Positions 5,946 through 12,505 of a stretch of 12,628 nt of DNA are shown here, in pieces. The first letter of the stretch is position 1; every line of letters starts with the position of its first letter. Position numbers and translations under genes: made by a program. The stretch comes from Nitrososphaerota archaeon (lineage in GTDB: Archaea > Thermoproteota > Nitrososphaeria > Nitrososphaerales > UBA57): assembly GCA_022572285.1 (NCBI GenBank), contig JACZWF010000022.1, forward strand, positions 1 to 12,628, written 5' to 3'. Under the pieces are notes generated by a model, which had not been told where the DNA came from, made no database searches, and saw nothing but the letters and a program-made list of their open reading frames with translations.

Positions 5946-7268
5946 CTAGGATTTGAAGACTTCGAACCAGGTGCCGGAAGGCCGCACCGGCACTCTGTCC
6001 TTCTCTCTTCCATGTCTCCGGAGTGGCTTGGCAAGATGTCTCTGGGCCGAAGGAGGAGGAAGATACAATCCCTTCTTCAACACTCGCCTAGAGACGCGGA
6101 ATCGTACTCTCCGAGATCTGATCTTGCAGGTCCCACATTTGAATCCGTTGACATAACCCTCTGAAGTCATCCTCTTTCCGCATTTTGAGCAAAGAGGATT
6201 TCTTTGAATGAAAGACTTGGACAGCGCCAAGACTTTAAGATACTCGACATTCAAAATCTTTCCGTGCTTGTTGCTTTTCTTTCGGATTCCACCGCCCAGT
6301 TCAATTGAATCGCCTTGCTGAAGGAGGGCGGCTTTCTTCTTCATACTCCCAGTGGGCTCGTATACCGCGCAATTTAGTACACCCTGGGAATTTTCTACGG
6401 AGAAGAATACATGTCCACCTCTGCCTATTGCGGGGTTTTCAGAAACCATCCCCCGAATTTTCCCAGAGCTATATGCAAATGCCTGAGGGCCTAGCACTTC
6501 CCTTAGATGCTCTCCTGTTCCCTGATTGCTGCGGAAGATCATCATTCTCTCTCTGGGTTCACCAAGTCGGAGCATACTAGCTGCCTCTTTCAACAGGTGC
6601 GGATCTTCCCCTCGAATTCCATACAAGACTGGGTCTTGTCCGTGGGAAGATATCAAGATCCGCCCTTCATTGGGATCCATATTATTGAACGTATGACATT
6701 TCGTGGCTTCATCCATCTGAAAGATAGAGGAGGGATCTATTTTCCTTGTTCCATTCGCTGTTACGGGCCTGTAAGCGATTAACTCATATGTGTAATCTTT
6801 ATCAAGACTGTTACCAATTGCGGAAAGGGCTCCAATCAAACCTCTACCGGACCCCTCTTGGTAGTGCCGGACATTGTATCGTTTTAGAATCTTCAATACT
6901 TCTGCCCGCCTGATCACGGTATGGAGTGCCCGTTCTGATAGGTTTCGAAAATCATCTGGGATCGTGTGGGAGGTGAGTAGGACAAGGCCTGGGTCCGCTT
7001 TACCTCGCTTACCTTCTGATAACCTGCTGACCATATCTCGGCATTCGTCAAATACTAGATCAACGACGTCAGTACGAAACCTCAGGCAGATCGCCGCGTT
7101 TCCTCTTGTCTTCCAAGGAATATTGGGGTTTAACCGAATCAGATTAGGATAATCTAGGAATTCACAATGGTACTCTAGAAGCCGCTCGACTATTAGCGCC
7201 GCGAGATATGTGGTGCACATCCCTTCAGAGGAGTCGGTATCATCAAGTCCTAAATGGACAGTTTCCAT
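5946..7268 (-). CDS. tiaS: tRNA(Ile2) 2-agmatinylcytidine synthetase TiaS
   Basis: TiaS attaches agmatine to C34 of the CAU anticodon of tRNA-Ile2, using ATP, so that the tRNA reads AUA as isoleucine instead of AUG. The 440-residue protein has the expected order. There is an N-terminal GLDDTDS motif (7-13), a glycine-rich GSGRGLIGALSAIG segment (139-152) of the catalytic core, and the conserved FRSNQGTGEHL (245-255). These are followed by an OB-fold region (about 265-350) and a zinc ribbon with C360, C363, C378 and C381. A basic, proline-containing tail follows. The ATG start is 24 nt after the Lrp-like gene on the same strand with no clear promoter between, so they are probably co-transcribed. 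It faces the CAU initiator tRNA gene, which it must not modify; that proximity may be coincidental. Confidence 0.96.
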   Translation of the reverse strand: METVHLGLDDTDSSEGMCTTYLAALIVERLLEYHCEFLDYPNLIRLNPNIPWKTRGNAAICLRFRTDVVDLVFDECRDMVSRLSEGKRGKADPGLVLLTSHTIPDDFRNLSERALHTVIRRAEVLKILKRYNVRHYQEGSGRGLIGALSAIGNSLDKDYTYELIAYRPVTANGTRKIDPSSIFQMDEATKCHTFNNMDPNEGRILISSHGQDPVLYGIRGEDPHLLKEAASMLRLGEPRERMMIFRSNQGTGEHLREVLGPQAFAYSSGKIRGMVSENPAIGRGGHVFFSVENSQGVLNCAVYEPTGSMKKKAALLQQGDSIELGGGIRKKSNKHGKILNVEYLKVLALSKSFIQRNPLCSKCGKRMTSEGYVNGFKCGTCKIRSRRVRFRVSRRVLKKGLYLPPPSAQRHLAKPLRRHGREKDRVPVRPSGTWFEVFKS

Positions 7269-7292
7269 AGTACGTGACCCTTCGAAGGATGG

Positions 7293-7526
7293 TTAGGTTT
7301 CCACAACCATCATGGTAAGTGTGGATCGCACTTTTTCCAGCCTTCTTATCTTCCATGTTATCGTCTCCTTTACTACTTCCATCTTACTTGCCTCAACCTT
7401 TGCTATTACATCATATACCCCGTACACGACGTAGACCTCGGTCACATACTCAATGTTCTTTAGTTCTTTTACAAGGTCTTCTTCGGCTCCAAGATCAGCG
7501 TTGATCAGGACATATGCGGTAGGCAT
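7293..7526 (-). CDS. Stand-alone Lrp/AsnC ligand-binding (RAM) domain protein
   Basis: This 77-residue protein matches the C-terminal effector-binding domain of Lrp/AsnC regulators, with a beta-alpha-beta-beta-alpha-beta pattern: AYVLINADLGAEEDLVKELK, then VTEVYVVYGVYDVIAKVEA, a helix, and the closing strand TLTMMVV. The DNA-binding helix-turn-helix of full-length family members is absent. Such single-domain proteins form oligomers that bind small ligands, often amino acids, and may modulate full-length Lrp proteins or enzymes. The GVYD turn is the typical glycine-containing loop of the family. The ATG start has a TATA-like run about 30 nt upstream. It is first in a likely two-gene unit with tiaS, and no mechanistic link between them is known to me. 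Confidence 0.88.
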   Translation of the reverse strand: MPTAYVLINADLGAEEDLVKELKNIEYVTEVYVVYGVYDVIAKVEASKMEVVKETITWKIRRLEKVRSTLTMMVVET

Positions 7527-7550
7527 AACCGGATATCCCTAAAGGTAGTT

Positions 7551-7562
7551 CCCATATCTTAA
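7551..7562 (-). promoter_or_regulatory. TATA-like promoter element for the Lrp-like/tiaS unit
   Basis: On the minus strand this reads TTAAGATATGGG, centred about 30 nt upstream of ATG 7526, in the short gap after the membrane-protein gene. It suggests a separate transcript with a leaderless or nearly leaderless start. Confidence 0.35.
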
Positions 7563-7570
7563 GTATTTCC

Positions 7571-9250
7571 CTACGTCATTTCAACTTGCTTAAGGATACT
7601 CTGCACGAGATTTACGATGTTGCTAGCTCGTTTGTTGATCTGCTTATCGAGATCGGTTGTCTTTGTTCGGAAGACTTCTGGCTTTATCTTTCGTTGGATC
7701 TGCAGGTCATATGTCTGAATGAACTGGGAAATTGCACGGTCATATAACTGGTCTTCAGTGCTGAGTTCCCCAAATAAACTCCCGACTTTAGCGTCAAGCT
7801 CGATGATAGCCCTTCTAAGCTCAGAGACTTTGGATGAGCTCCTGGACCTGATTGAATTCATTTCGCCTCTGACATTCTCAACCTGCCTTCTCTCCATCTT
7901 ACCTACTTCGAGTCTCTTGAAATTCGAGACGATTGAACCGACGATGGATATCTTGTCCTGATAAATTTCTCCCAGCCTGTTAATTTTCAGGACGATCTCT
8001 CTCTCTCCACCTACCTCTGCCCTTTGGCTCAGCATAAATCCCAGGAGAAGAATTAGGAATATGCCGGTTCCAATCGGAAAGGCAGTCCCCGAGGCCCAGA
8101 GGATGCCTGGCCGGAACTCATATACGATGTCCGGGCCGAATAGCTGTGCTGTCCCATCTAGGTCAACCGAGTTTGGTCCATCGATGAGTCTGAAGGCTGA
8201 TGGTAGCTCAATCCCTACCTTGTAGCTTCCCATTAAGGAATCAACAGGCGGAGACGGTGGTACAGAGACTTTTACACTTCCAAATGTGGATTCCAAGAAT
8301 TGTCTATCAAGAGTGTATTCATAGATTACGAGGATCTGTTCACCCGGCCTCAATATGGATGAAAACGCTCTTTGAAGATCAAGCCGGTTGCTAATCAGGA
8401 AAAGTCGAATAGGATTTTTCAAAGGCGGATCAGAAGTAGCCGACACCGTAACTCTAATCACAGAATCATCTATTGGTATCATATTAAGCTCCGTCAATGT
8501 CCCGAATCCGACGTTCTTCATTAAGAACTCCTCCCTAACCGAAATCAATCCGTTCGGAGAGACAACCAGGGTTCTTGAGGCATCTTCAAAACCGACGAGC
8601 GTAAAAACGCCTGCAGCCGGTTGTTCCACCAGATGGACGAATTCGTTCCTCTGGTCGGAGGAACTAACATTCCCAAAAGTTCCGGAGATTAAGATTCTCA
8701 ACCCTGCCCCACCTATTTCCATTCCATCAGTCACGTTCCCGAAAGTCACCGTAGCTGGGACAACTATCATAGATCGGACCTCGTTTAATGTAATTCCATC
8801 AACTGTTGGAATGATTGGCACTCTGAATCGGTAGAAGTCCGGTGGGAAGGATTCGACCGCTTCTGTTACCGCAATTCCAATGCTAATGATTTGAGATTCG
8901 CCATTGGGTGAGAGTGAGAGTCTGCCTCTGGGAGTTGCTGAGAGAATGGTGCCTCTTGAGCTGTTGGTAATTGATAGGATCATTTCGAGAGGCCCTTCGA
9001 TGTTTGTTGCAGTTATCTTTCCGAAATACTCCGAAGGCAACAGAAGATGCAGCCCTGGCATTTCTAGTGGTGCGGATGTCGGATTGGTGACCGTGAATGT
9101 TTCATTTAGCGTTATCAAGCCAAGTTCGTGGAGGGTGACGGTGCTGTCCAGACTAATCTCTAACTCGCCTTCACTTTGCCCAAGTGCGTGAGGGATAAGT
9201 GCAAGGAGAAGAAACATGAGAAGAAGGTAAACCGCTTTCAACTCTATCAC
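7571..9250 (-). CDS. Secreted/membrane-anchored beta-rich protein with one TM helix and cytoplasmic helical domain; function unknown
   Basis: The 559-residue protein starts with a signal peptide (MIELK, then a hydrophobic stretch to about residue 22, cleavage near ALGQ). A long extracellular beta-rich region of about 360 residues follows, seemingly two similar halves. The first contains TLHELGLITLNETFTVTNPT (39-58); the second contains VSPNGLISVREEFLMKNVG (220-238). Sequons for N-glycosylation occur at N49, N96, N182 and N204. One transmembrane helix lies at about 391-407, followed by a basic, coiled-coil-like cytoplasmic domain of about 150 residues. The layout resembles eukaryotic ribophorin I (signal peptide, two beta domains, one TM, cytoplasmic tail), but I see no decisive motif and treat this as a weak analogy. 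The start is GTG 9250, with a TATA-like run about 25 nt upstream. Confidence 0.85.
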   Translation of the reverse strand: MIELKAVYLLLMFLLLALIPHALGQSEGELEISLDSTVTLHELGLITLNETFTVTNPTSAPLEMPGLHLLLPSEYFGKITATNIEGPLEMILSITNSSRGTILSATPRGRLSLSPNGESQIISIGIAVTEAVESFPPDFYRFRVPIIPTVDGITLNEVRSMIVVPATVTFGNVTDGMEIGGAGLRILISGTFGNVSSSDQRNEFVHLVEQPAAGVFTLVGFEDASRTLVVSPNGLISVREEFLMKNVGFGTLTELNMIPIDDSVIRVTVSATSDPPLKNPIRLFLISNRLDLQRAFSSILRPGEQILVIYEYTLDRQFLESTFGSVKVSVPPSPPVDSLMGSYKVGIELPSAFRLIDGPNSVDLDGTAQLFGPDIVYEFRPGILWASGTAFPIGTGIFLILLLGFMLSQRAEVGGEREIVLKINRLGEIYQDKISIVGSIVSNFKRLEVGKMERRQVENVRGEMNSIRSRSSSKVSELRRAIIELDAKVGSLFGELSTEDQLYDRAISQFIQTYDLQIQRKIKPEVFRTKTTDLDKQINKRASNIVNLVQSILKQVEMT

Positions 9251-9270
9251 GACAAGCCTATATGGAAGGT

Positions 9271-9280
9271 CATTTATTGT
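9271..9280 (-). promoter_or_regulatory. TATA-like promoter element for the membrane protein
   Basis: On the minus strand this reads CAATAAATGA, centred about 25 nt before GTG 9250. It supports the GTG as the start of a leaderless message. Confidence 0.35.
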
Positions 9281-9340
9281 TTTTGCAAGGGATTGATGTC
9301 AACTATTATTTATTCCAAGCTAATTCTTTGGTTCTAAGGG

Positions 9341-9351
9341 AAATTATAAGC
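9341..9351 (+). promoter_or_regulatory. TATA-like promoter element upstream of the mini-ORF/ftsZ-like gene
   Basis: AAATTATAAGC is a good archaeal TATA box. Transcription starting about 27 nt past its centre falls at ATG 9373, the first codon of a short ORF in frame with the FtsZ-like gene. The FtsZ-like start itself would be about 108 nt into the message. Confidence 0.45.
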
Positions 9352-9372
9352 TTAGGATGAAAGGGGTCGGGT

Positions 9373-9459
9373 ATGAGAGCTCCCGTCCATACCGAACAAG
9401 AATTAGCTGCTTCAGCATTAGACCTTCCTAGAGCACGCGGTCGCCAGGTTCTGTTTTAG
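9373..9459 (+). CDS. 28-codon ORF in frame with, and upstream of, the FtsZ-like gene; leader peptide or interrupted N-terminus
   Basis: ATG 9373 sits where transcription from the TATA box at 9341-9351 should begin. The ORF encodes MRAPVHTEQELAASALDLPR and eight more residues, then ends at TAG 9457-9459. It is in the same reading frame as the FtsZ-like gene, separated from ATG 9481 by seven codons (A W V L P L N). It could be a translated leader that controls the downstream gene, or an N-terminal extension cut by a nonsense codon. TAG is the normal stop of several genes here, so routine read-through is not expected. It may also be chance. Confidence 0.3.
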   Translation: MRAPVHTEQELAASALDLPRARGRQVLF

Positions 9460-9480
9460 GCGTGGGTTCTGCCGTTGAAC

Positions 9481-10521
9481 ATGAGTTCAAAAGCTCTTAG
9501 GACTTCGTCCGTGGACTACAGGATTGCTAGTTTCGGCCTCGGAACCGCAGGATGTCGCATTCTGTCTCAACTTGAGAGAAACGGGGTCCAGCTTGGAAAA
9601 CATCATTATGCTAGTTGTACTCAGAGCGATTTTGATCTGATTTCTAGCAAGAATAGAATCACAATTAAGCTTCCTTTGGGTGGGAAAATTTCCCACAGAT
9701 TTGTGAGAGGAGCCGCTCACGCTCATACACAGCAGATTGAGAGAGCTTTAGAGGGGGTAGATACCATCTTCTTGATCGCGGGTCTCGGTGGGAAGGTAGG
9801 ATCAGCCCTCGCTCCAATGATTGCCGAGATGGCTAGGGAGAGGGGTGTAAGATGTTTTTCGGTGGTGGTAATGCCCTTCAAATTCGAGAAGAACAAGCAC
9901 TTCACCGCCGGCGTTGCTCTAAAGTGGATTAGGAGGTTCTCCGATGGGGTAATTATTGTCGACAACGATGAAATCTTGGAAAGATTCCCTCAAGCTCCAT
10001 TGCAAGAATCTTTCGAGCTCATAGACAAGAGTCTGGCGTTGGCCGTTAGCAGGCTTTTCGGTTTAGCTGATAATGCTCAAGGAGCATCATTGGATATGGA
10101 CAAGCTCCTCCAGGTTGTTGCGTCTGATGGATACTCGGTCTTAGGTACTTCAGGGCCGAAGTCCGATACCCCGGCGGGCGCCGTGAAAGGTGCACTCAAA
10201 TGCATTTCCAAAACGGTCGATCCGCGAGAAGCCAAGAAAGCCATCATTTTCATGGCAGGAGACGCAAAACTTTCTGCAAGTGATTTGACTTCAGCTATTG
10301 GCACAATTGAGTCTATACTGGGCTCGAACTTGAGTAGTGTTGATTATGGCTATTCATCGGGTGGAATGGTAAGCTCCGCTCTTCTTCTGGCGTCGGGTTT
10401 TCCAGAAACGAAGTTCGATAAGTATGATCCACTTGGTTCCATCCTTGCTGGGAAGGAAATTGACTTCTATCCAGAGTCCTCTATAGAAATCGACCTGGAC
10501 AAGCTAGAAAACATAGAATAG
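9481..10521 (+). CDS. Divergent FtsZ/tubulin-superfamily protein with degraded GTPase motifs
   Basis: The FtsZ framework is recognisable over the N-terminal 200 residues: IASFGLGTAGCRIL (19-24 = GLGTAG, first nucleotide loop), DTIFLIAGLGGKVGSALAPMIAEMAR (signature region), VVMPFKFEKNKHF (FtsZ 'kPF.FE') and VDNDEIL (ribose-loop region). The tubulin/FtsZ signature GGGTGTG/S is changed to GLGGKVGS (101-108). In the T7 loop the usual N-x-D-F-A-D reads SLDMDK (203-208), placing Lys where the second catalytic Asp is expected. Hence GTP binding or hydrolysis is probably altered. The rest (GYSVLGTSGP onward) fits the FtsZ C-terminal domain. It ends in an acidic tail without a clear FtsA/ZipA-binding peptide. 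Thaumarchaeal FtsZ is, as I recall, similarly divergent, and Cdv proteins do the dividing there. ATG 9481 was chosen; TTG 9475 is possible. Convergent with eL31. Confidence 0.85.
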   Translation: MSSKALRTSSVDYRIASFGLGTAGCRILSQLERNGVQLGKHHYASCTQSDFDLISSKNRITIKLPLGGKISHRFVRGAAHAHTQQIERALEGVDTIFLIAGLGGKVGSALAPMIAEMARERGVRCFSVVVMPFKFEKNKHFTAGVALKWIRRFSDGVIIVDNDEILERFPQAPLQESFELIDKSLALAVSRLFGLADNAQGASLDMDKLLQVVASDGYSVLGTSGPKSDTPAGAVKGALKCISKTVDPREAKKAIIFMAGDAKLSASDLTSAIGTIESILGSNLSSVDYGYSSGGMVSSALLLASGFPETKFDKYDPLGSILAGKEIDFYPESSIEIDLDKLENIE

Positions 10522-10532
10522 GCTCAGATAAT

Positions 10533-10790
10533 CTATTCCGCAGGGGTCACCGTAACTACCCCATCCTTGTCTTTCACCATCTTCACCGTGACCTTTCTTG
10601 GTGGTTTTCTAATCCCTCTCTTCCAGATAATTTCGTTAAGCTGTGGATCTAACTTAACCTCATCCGAGTGCATATGCTTCTTTGCGAATTGTCTTAGCTT
10701 CCGTACAGCCCTGACAGCCCTTTTGTTTCTGGGAGCAATCAATACCTTCCCAAGTGGGACCTTGTACGTTCTCTCGAGTTCTTCTGACAC
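10533..10790 (-). CDS. rpl31e: Large ribosomal subunit protein eL31
   Basis: This 85-residue archaeal/eukaryotic-type ribosomal protein sits near the peptide exit tunnel. It shows the family pattern: RTYKVPLGKVLIAPRNKRAVRAVRKLRQFAKKHM, then VKLDPQLNEIIWKRGIRKPPRKVTVKMV. The length is normal. The start is GTG 10790, directly after the eL39 TAG with no intervening base. AAGGTGA, inside the last eL39 codons, could act as a Shine-Dalgarno element about 5 nt before the GTG. It is the last gene of the PDCD5-eL39-eL31 unit, an arrangement common in archaea. The eIF6 gene that often follows eL31 is absent here; the FtsZ-like gene converges instead, with stops 11 nt apart. Confidence 0.97.
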   Translation of the reverse strand: MSEELERTYKVPLGKVLIAPRNKRAVRAVRKLRQFAKKHMHSDEVKLDPQLNEIIWKRGIRKPPRKVTVKMVKDKDGVVTVTPAE

Positions 10791-10946
10791 CTATTTCACC
10801 TTCAACTTGGTCCTTCTCCAGTTCCTTCTCTTTGAATGGGTTCGGACAGCTCTTCGAGTCCTAACAATGACCCATGTAGGTACGGGGTTGTTTTGAGTCC
10901 GTTTTTTCATGAGACGGCCTTTTACCGCGGATGAATTCTTAGACAT
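10791..10946 (-). CDS. rpl39e: Large ribosomal subunit protein eL39 (51 codons)
   Basis: Reading the minus strand from ATG 10946 gives MSKNSSAVKGRLMKKRTQNN followed by PVPTWVIVRTRR, RTHSKRRNWRRTKLKVK and TAG. This is eL39: the NxPVPTW motif, the basic RRNWRRTKLK tail and the exact 51-residue length all match. The protein lines the ribosomal exit tunnel. Because the gene is so short it is easily overlooked. It starts 1 nt after the PDCD5 stop and its stop abuts the eL31 GTG, so the three are certainly one transcription unit. The N-terminal part (SSAVKGRLMKK) is a little less canonical than the usual archaeal start, but no frame break is present. Confidence 0.96.
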   Translation of the reverse strand: MSKNSSAVKGRLMKKRTQNNPVPTWVIVRTRRAVRTHSKRRNWRRTKLKVK

Positions 10947-10947
10947 T

Positions 10948-11265
10948 CTAGGCCCACTTGATCTTGAAGTTCTTCTGAGGCTGTTGCATCGATGTGAGGT
11001 ACTCCTTTATCTCTTCATCAGATACGGCTTTTTTCACCCTTCCCGAAGAGGCTAGCTGAATTATTGTATTCTCAATCGCCTTTGCCACTTCTGGCTTGAC
11101 CATCTTAATGTTCGTGAGTCGCTGCCTTGCGTCAGAGGTTAAGAGCACTTTCAGTAGCCTCTCCCTCGTTTGGATCTCCTGATCCTTGTCAGCTGTCTTT
11201 CCAGGGGTGTCTTCCGTTGACAAAGCGGTGTTTCTTCCTCTACCTTGGCTCAGTGGCAACGTCAA
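10948..11265 (-). CDS. PDCD5/TFAR19-family DNA-binding protein
   Basis: The C-terminal two thirds match the PDCD5 core three-helix bundle: RERLLKVLLTSDARQRLTNIKMVKPEVAKAIENTIIQLASSGRVKKAVSDEEIKEYLTSM, ending in NFKIKW. Archaeal homologs are small nucleic-acid-binding proteins of uncertain role, encoded beside ribosomal protein genes as here. The N-terminus (about 30 residues, STEDTPGKTADKDQE region) is not the usual charged helix and looks disordered. The start is uncertain. TTG 11265 gives 105 residues and has a TATA-like GATTAAAG about 31 nt upstream, TTG 11259 is close by, and TTG 11223 gives 91 residues and fits the TTTAAA at 11271-11276 with a short leader. No in-frame ATG exists. It is the first gene of the PDCD5-eL39-eL31 operon. 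Confidence 0.9.
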   Translation of the reverse strand: MTLPLSQGRGRNTALSTEDTPGKTADKDQEIQTRERLLKVLLTSDARQRLTNIKMVKPEVAKAIENTIIQLASSGRVKKAVSDEEIKEYLTSMQQPQKNFKIKWA

Positions 11266-11300
11266 AAGGCTTTAAAGTTATTCCTTAGGCTTCTTTAATC
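11264..11300. promoter_or_regulatory. Divergent promoter region between the PDCD5 operon and the flavin-reductase-like gene
   Basis: Two TATA-like boxes occur: TTTAAA (11271-11276, symmetric, preceded on the plus strand by AAAAGG) and CTTTAAT (11292-11298, ATTAAAG on the minus strand). The second is about 31-33 nt before ATG 11329 rightward and about 31 nt before TTG 11265 leftward. Which box serves which gene cannot be settled by eye. Confidence 0.4.
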
Positions 11301-11328
11301 TAACTCCAGAGCATTGGGTAATATTACT

Positions 11329-12105
11329 ATGCCCCATAAGAATGTTGAACCAAGCATTGCCTATAGATTGCTCTATCCTGGTCTAACTGTCATGATCACC
11401 TCAAGTTGGGCCAATCTCGACGACGCCACTCCTGCTACCTCATGCACAGCCCTTTCGTTTCGTCCTGCCCTATTTGGCATCTCAATCTCGCCCCAGACCT
11501 TTATTCACCAATTAATCAGGAAATCGAAGGCCTTTGCTATCAATTTACTGTCTGCTAAAGATATTCGGTCGGCATCGATAGCGGGCGATATTTCTGGGAG
11601 GTTCAACACACGAAAAGTGATGGACTCCGGATTTACTCTTCTGAAAGCCAAGAAAGTAAATTCGAAAGTTATCCGAGGGGCACTGGGAGTCATCGAGTGC
11701 TCCCTAGAGAAAAGAATTCCAACAGGAGACCATGATCTCTTTGTAGGAAAATTCGAGGCCGCTTATGCCGAAGCGGATTTCAGCGGATACTGGACCTTCA
11801 ACGAGTACTTACCGATCCTCTACAGCGGATCGACTCGTAACGGCACTAGACACCGCTTTGCGCAAATCTCAAAACACTTTGTCGAAATACCATACCAGTC
11901 GGATTTGGCCAAAGAACAAGTCATCGACCATACGCTCCGAATTCTCAGGGACAAGGCAAGACAACACCCACTCGATCGATCAATTGCGATTAGAGTGGTC
12001 TACGAGGAGCTGAATTTGCGTCTGTCAGACTCCAAATATCTAGTGGACCATCTACTACGTCAGAAGAAGATTCGGTTTGGCCATGGATCCAAAACTTCTT
12101 ATTAG
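11329..12105 (+). CDS. Flavin-reductase-like FMN-binding protein with a C-terminal helical extension
   Basis: The N-terminal 170 residues follow the flavin reductase/flavoredoxin split-barrel fold: VMITSSWA, TPATSCTALSFRPALFGISISP (FMN phosphate-binding strand region), AFAINLLS, and GDHDLFVGKFEAAYAE. Members reduce or hold FMN for oxygenases or act as small flavin electron carriers; the partner is not visible here. After LPILYSGSTRNGTRHRF the family usually ends, but this protein continues for about 85 residues (171-258). That extension is a charged helical region with AIRVVYEELNLRLSDSKYLVDHLLRQKKIRF, which could be a winged-helix-like or partner-binding domain. ATG 11329 was chosen because a TATA-like box lies about 31-33 nt upstream; TTG 11314 would add five residues. 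The next gene starts 17 nt downstream on the same strand. Confidence 0.85.
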   Translation: MPHKNVEPSIAYRLLYPGLTVMITSSWANLDDATPATSCTALSFRPALFGISISPQTFIHQLIRKSKAFAINLLSAKDIRSASIAGDISGRFNTRKVMDSGFTLLKAKKVNSKVIRGALGVIECSLEKRIPTGDHDLFVGKFEAAYAEADFSGYWTFNEYLPILYSGSTRNGTRHRFAQISKHFVEIPYQSDLAKEQVIDHTLRILRDKARQHPLDRSIAIRVVYEELNLRLSDSKYLVDHLLRQKKIRFGHGSKTSY

Positions 12106-12122
12106 GTCGTATACAGAGTCAG

Positions 12123-12461
12123 ATGTTGAATAATGACTTCGGTTTATTCTCTGGGAAGGAAAAGAAACACCTAGACGTCTCGGTCCTTGCGGAACCGGCG
12201 AGATCGTTGTTACAAGCCATTCGTACCCATGTAGATGATAAATATGATGACATGAGTGTGGATGTTAGGGAGCATAGGATAGTATTTGGGAGGATGACTT
12301 CCCTTCGATGGTTCCTTGACATTCTCCCGACGCATGATGGATTGCTTCTTTCAATTCCTTCGAAGGGCGCACCCGAGAACGTGAAGAAACTAAGGATTCG
12401 GACAGAGAATGAACTGCATAATGCTCTCCAAGAGATCGATGAGTCATACAAATCGGTCTGA
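12123..12461 (+). CDS. Small conserved-looking protein, possibly DUF5655-like
   Basis: The 112-residue protein is predicted soluble. It has an N-terminal part mentioning helices (AEPARSLLQAIRTHVDDKYDD) and then alternating strands (MSVDVREHRIVFGR, GLLLSIPS, VKKLRIRTENEL). It ends in HNALQEIDESYKSV, which resembles the closing 'eeLe.al.lI..SY' helix of DUF5655 domains. That assignment is weak. An overlapping minus-strand frame of similar length exists but gives an unstructured, serine/cysteine-rich product, so the plus strand is preferred. It starts 17 nt after the flavin-reductase-like gene with no separate promoter seen, so co-transcription is likely. Function unknown. Confidence 0.65.
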   Translation: MLNNDFGLFSGKEKKHLDVSVLAEPARSLLQAIRTHVDDKYDDMSVDVREHRIVFGRMTSLRWFLDILPTHDGLLLSIPSKGAPENVKKLRIRTENELHNALQEIDESYKSV

Positions 12462-12473
12462 TGACGTGGAAGT

Positions 12474-12486
12474 TATTATTAAGCTA
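12474..12486 (+). promoter_or_regulatory. TATA-like promoter element for the coaBC-type gene
   Basis: The run TTATTATTAAGCT lies about 26-27 nt (centre) before ATG 12506, matching the leaderless spacing at other genes in the window. Confidence 0.4.
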
Positions 12487-12505
12487 AGGCGCTTCAATTA
12501 GTGGA

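Noticed and set aside
9353..9460. Possible C/D-box small RNA (GATGA-like box) upstream of the FtsZ-like gene
   Set aside because: A matching D box, internal C'/D' boxes and terminal pairing could not be found, so there is not enough support.
10516..10538. Inverted repeat GAATAG...CTATTC between the convergent FtsZ-like and eL31 genes, as a terminator
   Set aside because: The symmetry arises because both genes end in Glu-TAG (GAATAG on each strand). The stem is only 6 bp with an 11-nt loop and no T-run, so it is not evidence of a terminator.
12119..12451. Minus-strand frame of 110 codons opposite the small DUF5655-like gene
   Set aside because: The product is rich in Ser, Cys and Arg with no fold-like pattern, whereas the plus-strand product has regular strand and helix periodicity and follows the upstream gene closely.
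12459..12466. CTGATGA as a C-box motif after the DUF5655-like gene
   Set aside because: It is made by the TGA stop codon and following bases, and no paired D box lies at a suitable distance.
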